Assembly: GCA_035690065.1 (NCBI GenBank)
Contig: DASSKW010000006.1
Location: 1-9,088 of the forward strand
Direction of reading: 5' to 3'
Source of the DNA: DASSKW01 sp035690065
GTDB taxonomy: Bacteria > Pseudomonadota > Gammaproteobacteria > Natronospirales > REEB76
Length of the DNA: 9,088 nucleotides
The notes under the pieces were generated by a model that saw only the letters and a program-made list of their open reading frames with translations, ran no database searches and was not told where the DNA came from. Numbering within the stretch: position 1 is the first letter of the stretch; each line of letters starts with the position of its first letter. This document shows, piece after piece, positions 6,695 to 9,088 of this stretch. A program made the translations under genes and the position numbers.

Positions 6695-7717
6695 TCAGTC
6701 CTTCAGTTTCTTTTCAATTGATGTCATTCGACGTGCCATCTCGTCAAGTTGCCGGAACCTGACACTATTCTTGCGCCAATTGCCAGCCTCGTCCATCGGC
6801 AGACTACCCGAATAGACGCCGACCTTCTTTATAGAATGAGAAACCAGTGTCATGGCAGTTATCACGACGTCATCGCAGATCTCGATGTGTCCGGTAATAC
6901 CGACTCCTCCTGCAATCATGCAACGCTTGCCGATAACAGCGCTACCTGCGATCGCGGTACAACCTGCAATTGCAGTATGGGCGCCAATCTGGACGTTATG
7001 CGCTACTTGTATCTGATTGTCGAGTTTTACCCCCTCTTCAATCACCGTATCTTCCAGCGCTCCCCGATCCACCGTCGTATTTGCACCTATTTCCACATCA
7101 TCACAGATACGTACGGCACCAAGTTGCGGAACCTTGACCCAGGTTCCACCATCGCGGGCGATTCCGAATCCATCGGCACCGATAACAACCCCCGGATGCA
7201 GCAGGACCCGTTTGCCAACCGAAACCCCTTCACAGAGAGTCACATTGGCAACCAGCCTGCTACCCTCTCCGAGGTGCGCCCGCTCCATCACAATACAACC
7301 CGGGCCCACCTCAGCGCCACGCCCGATAACAGCATTTGCCGCAACTACTGCGCCGGGGCCGATCCATGCCGACTCATGGACTTGTGCAGTGGAATCGACA
7401 TGCGCCGACTTCTCGATACCCTTCCTGGATAGTCTGGGTGGCATAAGCAAGGCGGCAATCTGTGCATAAACCAGGTACGGGTTCGCGACAATCAATACCG
7501 GCACCGGACATGCCGCCGCATCCTGCGGCGAAACGATCACTACCGACGCACGTGTGGTCGCCAGATAATGCCTGTAGTGTGGATTGGCCAGGAATGCGAT
7601 ATCACCCGGAACCGCATTCTGCAAGGTAGCAACTCTCTGCACTCTGGTATCGGTATCACCAGAGAATTCACCAGCGTAGCGTTGCGCAAGTTCCGCTAAC
7701 GTGAATCCATTGGCCAT
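6695..7717 (-). CDS. lpxD: UDP-3-O-(3-hydroxyacyl)glucosamine N-acyltransferase
   Basis: LpxD (340 residues, E. coli 341) adds the second, N-linked 3-hydroxyacyl chain to UDP-3-O-acyl-glucosamine, the third step of lipid A synthesis, in the cytoplasm. The N-terminal uridine-binding domain (about 1-95) includes FLANPHYRHYL and VANPYLVYAQIA. A left-handed beta helix of hexapeptide repeats follows (about 105-285), with VIGADGFG, VKVPQLG and IGANTTVDRGALEDTVI. NQIQVAHNV carries catalytic His240 and TGHIEI carries His277, matching E. coli His239 and His276. A C-terminal helix (RFRQLDEMARRMTSIEKKLKD) ends the chain. Two starts are possible: GTG at 7720 and the adjacent ATG at 7717. I prefer the ATG, which has GAGTG 7 bases upstream; the GTG would add one Met. 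The gene starts 15 bp after the skp stop. Confidence 0.97.
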   Translation of the reverse strand: MANGFTLAELAQRYAGEFSGDTDTRVQRVATLQNAVPGDIAFLANPHYRHYLATTRASVVIVSPQDAAACPVPVLIVANPYLVYAQIAALLMPPRLSRKGIEKSAHVDSTAQVHESAWIGPGAVVAANAVIGRGAEVGPGCIVMERAHLGEGSRLVANVTLCEGVSVGKRVLLHPGVVIGADGFGIARDGGTWVKVPQLGAVRICDDVEIGANTTVDRGALEDTVIEEGVKLDNQIQVAHNVQIGAHTAIAGCTAIAGSAVIGKRCMIAGGVGITGHIEICDDVVITAMTLVSHSIKKVGVYSGSLPMDEAGNWRKNSVRFRQLDEMARRMTSIEKKLKD

Positions 7718-7732
7718 CACATATCACTCAGT

Positions 7733-8278
7733 CTATTTTTTTCCCGGTTTAGAATCTTTCGATTGAAACTCTTTCTGCAATTGAGCCAATACCTGATCAG
7801 TGATATCTACAGTATCATCTGCGTAGAATACCCCCTCACCGATGATGAGGTTGTATTTCTTCTCCTTCGCGAAAGTCTGTACAGCCTCGACAATGGTGTG
7901 CTGCAACTTTCCAAGTTGTTCATTGCGCTGCTGGTTCACATCGTCCATATAGTCGCTCTGCTTCCGGTTGAAGTCCCGTTGCAAGTCCTGTAGCTGACCC
8001 TGCATATCCTGTAACTGACTGGAACTCATCACCGCGCCATTCTTGTTGATGTTGTCCTGCAGATTCTTGATCTTGTCCTGTTCTGCTATCAGGTCCTTTT
8101 GTCTGCCCCCGAATTTCTTCGTCATGTCTTTCTGGGCAGCTTGTGCCTGCGGAGACTGTTGCAGCAACCGCTCCATACTGACCACGCCCACCCGGATTTC
8201 AGCCGCCGCTACCGTGCCGGACCACGCAATACCCAGTACTGCGCATATAAGTGCGATCTTGATCATGGAAGCTTTCAT
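7733..8278 (-). CDS. skp: Periplasmic chaperone Skp/OmpH family protein
   Basis: The 181-residue precursor belongs to the OmpH/Skp family (E. coli precursor 161). Skp is a periplasmic trimer that holds unfolded outer-membrane proteins before insertion by the BAM complex. Residues 1-26 form a typical signal peptide: Lys2 and Lys7, a hydrophobic stretch at 8-19, then TVAAA, with likely cleavage after Ala26. The mature part starts EIRVGVVSMERLLQQSPQ, the conserved first strand and helix. Residues about 45-140 are rich in Gln, Lys and Asp with heptad-like spacing, consistent with the coiled-coil tentacles. KYNLIIGEGVFYADDTVDIT (141-160) is the conserved C-terminal strand segment. A Lys-rich tail (KDSKPGKK) follows. 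The ATG at 8278 has GGAGTGAG upstream and lies 21 bp after bamA. A second in-frame ATG (residue 5) would shorten the signal peptide. Confidence 0.94.
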   Translation of the reverse strand: MKASMIKIALICAVLGIAWSGTVAAAEIRVGVVSMERLLQQSPQAQAAQKDMTKKFGGRQKDLIAEQDKIKNLQDNINKNGAVMSSSQLQDMQGQLQDLQRDFNRKQSDYMDDVNQQRNEQLGKLQHTIVEAVQTFAKEKKYNLIIGEGVFYADDTVDITDQVLAQLQKEFQSKDSKPGKK

Positions 8279-8299
8279 AACAAACTCACTCCAGACTGG

Positions 8300-9088
8300 T
8301 TAGTAATAAGTCCCTAAGGTGAACTGGAAGCGCTCCGTCTTGTCTCCCGGTTTTGGATTCAGGGGGAAAGCATAACTGAATTTCATGGCTCCCAATGGGG
8401 TCAGGAATGTCGCTGTCACGCCCGCCGATACCCGCAGCTGGCTCCAGCGGAAATCCCCTGGATTATTGAATACGTTGCCTGCATCCATAAACAGAGCATA
8501 ACGGCCAGAGCCGCTTTCCGACCCCGCCTTCGAACCAAAATGAGGCAGAATCAGTTCATTTTGCATATAAACCATGGTCCGCCCGCCAAGCGGGTAAGAT
8601 CCCGAGGAATCGTAAGGCCCAAGAGTCCCAGGTTGCCAGCCGCGAACTGTATCCGGCCCACCAGCAAAAAAATTCTTGAAGGGCGGATACTGGGTAGTCT
8701 TTCCGTATGGCGCACCATAATCAAATTCGCCGTTGATACCGTAGATGAATCCCTTGAATAGCGGAATGAAAGCCAGTTGATCATACTGAAAAATGTAATA
8801 TCTCAGATCACCACCTGGTATCGCCGTTGTCAGGCTGAGGCTTTCGCGCGCACCGTTATCAGGAAAGATAATTCGGTTACGGGTATCGTGCGCAAAACTC
8901 AGTTGCGCCTCCAGCGTATTGTAAGCCAACCCCGGCATCAGACAATAAAAACCGAACCCGCGTATCGGGTCCTGGCAAGCCTGTTGTACGTAAAAAGTAC
9001 TACCATTGGCAGGGTTCTGAACAAAAGAGACGATCTCGCTGGAAGTCCCCGGCTGAGAAGTAAGCTCATTATGGCTATATGTACCACC
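8300..9088 (-). CDS. bamA: Outer membrane protein assembly factor BamA, C-terminal part, cut by the window edge
   Basis: The frame is open from the window edge to TAA at 8302-8300, giving the last 262 residues of a protein normally about 760-810 long. The POTRA domains and first strands lie outside the window. BamA is the Omp85-family outer-membrane barrel that folds and inserts other barrel proteins. Conserved features are SFAHDTRN then IFPDNGARESLSL, FKNFFAGGPDTVRGWQPGTLGPYD (loop 6), ALFMDAGNVF, LRVSAGVTATFLTPLGAMKFSYAFPLN and a closing amphipathic strand RFQFTLGTYY. The usual VRGF/Y motif reads VRGW (8636-8647). The last residue is Tyr rather than the common Phe or Trp. Visible residues Cys38 and Cys49 lie in an earlier extracellular-loop region. 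Met at 8938 is internal, not a start. Being followed by skp is the standard order. Confidence 0.97.
   Translation of the reverse strand, partial: GGTYSHNELTSQPGTSSEIVSFVQNPANGSTFYVQQACQDPIRGFGFYCLMPGLAYNTLEAQLSFAHDTRNRIIFPDNGARESLSLTTAIPGGDLRYYIFQYDQLAFIPLFKGFIYGINGEFDYGAPYGKTTQYPPFKNFFAGGPDTVRGWQPGTLGPYDSSGSYPLGGRTMVYMQNELILPHFGSKAGSESGSGRYALFMDAGNVFNNPGDFRWSQLRVSAGVTATFLTPLGAMKFSYAFPLNPKPGDKTERFQFTLGTYY

Noticed and set aside
6749..7432. A 227-codon plus-strand open frame opposite lpxD
   Set aside because: It mirrors the hexapeptide repeats of lpxD; the repeated pattern is inherited from the sense gene.
7718..7732. An internal stress-type promoter just upstream of lpxD
   Set aside because: E. 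coli has internal promoters in this part of the cluster, but I could not see convincing -35 and -10 elements here by eye.
8300..8938. A complete 212-residue protein starting at Met 8938
   Set aside because: The same frame stays open to the window edge with BamA-like sequence, so that Met is internal to a truncated BamA.

Overview
The window is a compact piece of core chromosome. Every gene lies on the minus strand, so transcription runs from position 9088 towards position 1. In that direction the order is bamA (3' part), skp/ompH, lpxD, fabZ, lpxA, lpxB, rnhB, dnaE, accA (first codons only). This is the classic outer-membrane-biogenesis/replication cluster known from Escherichia coli. The dnaE-accA pair directly after rnhB, together with the protein sequences, points to a gammaproteobacterium, or a close relative, with moderately high GC. 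The genus cannot be named from the sequence alone.

Region by region: 8300-9088 encodes the C-terminal part of the BamA barrel. 7733-8278 encodes the periplasmic chaperone Skp, which hands unfolded outer-membrane proteins to BamA. 4263-7717 holds lpxD, fabZ, lpxA and lpxB. LpxA, LpxD and LpxB carry out acylation and disaccharide-forming steps of lipid A synthesis, and FabZ dehydrates the same 3-hydroxyacyl-ACP pool that LpxA and LpxD consume. 3639-4238 is ribonuclease HII and 106-3636 is the replicative DNA polymerase III alpha subunit. Positions 1-38 are the start of accA (acetyl-CoA carboxylase carboxyltransferase alpha subunit), which feeds fatty-acid synthesis.

Spacing is very tight. There are 2 bp between rnhB and dnaE, 5 bp between lpxD and fabZ, and a 4-base TTGA overlap between fabZ and lpxA. 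The largest gaps are 67 bp (dnaE-accA) and 40 bp (lpxA-lpxB). This implies one long operon with translational coupling. No stretch over 300 bases lacks a gene. I saw no RNA genes, mobile elements, CRISPR arrays, clear terminators or gene-order anomalies.

I found no previously undescribed system. The points worth a second look are within-family details. LpxA uses a TTG start and has a methionine at the acyl-chain ruler position, which predicts 3-hydroxydecanoyl preference. BamA has a VRGW variant of the VRGF motif, a short loop without the E. coli cysteine pair, and a different cysteine pair in an earlier loop. accA may have its own promoter, with a TATAAT box only 6 bp before its ATG.
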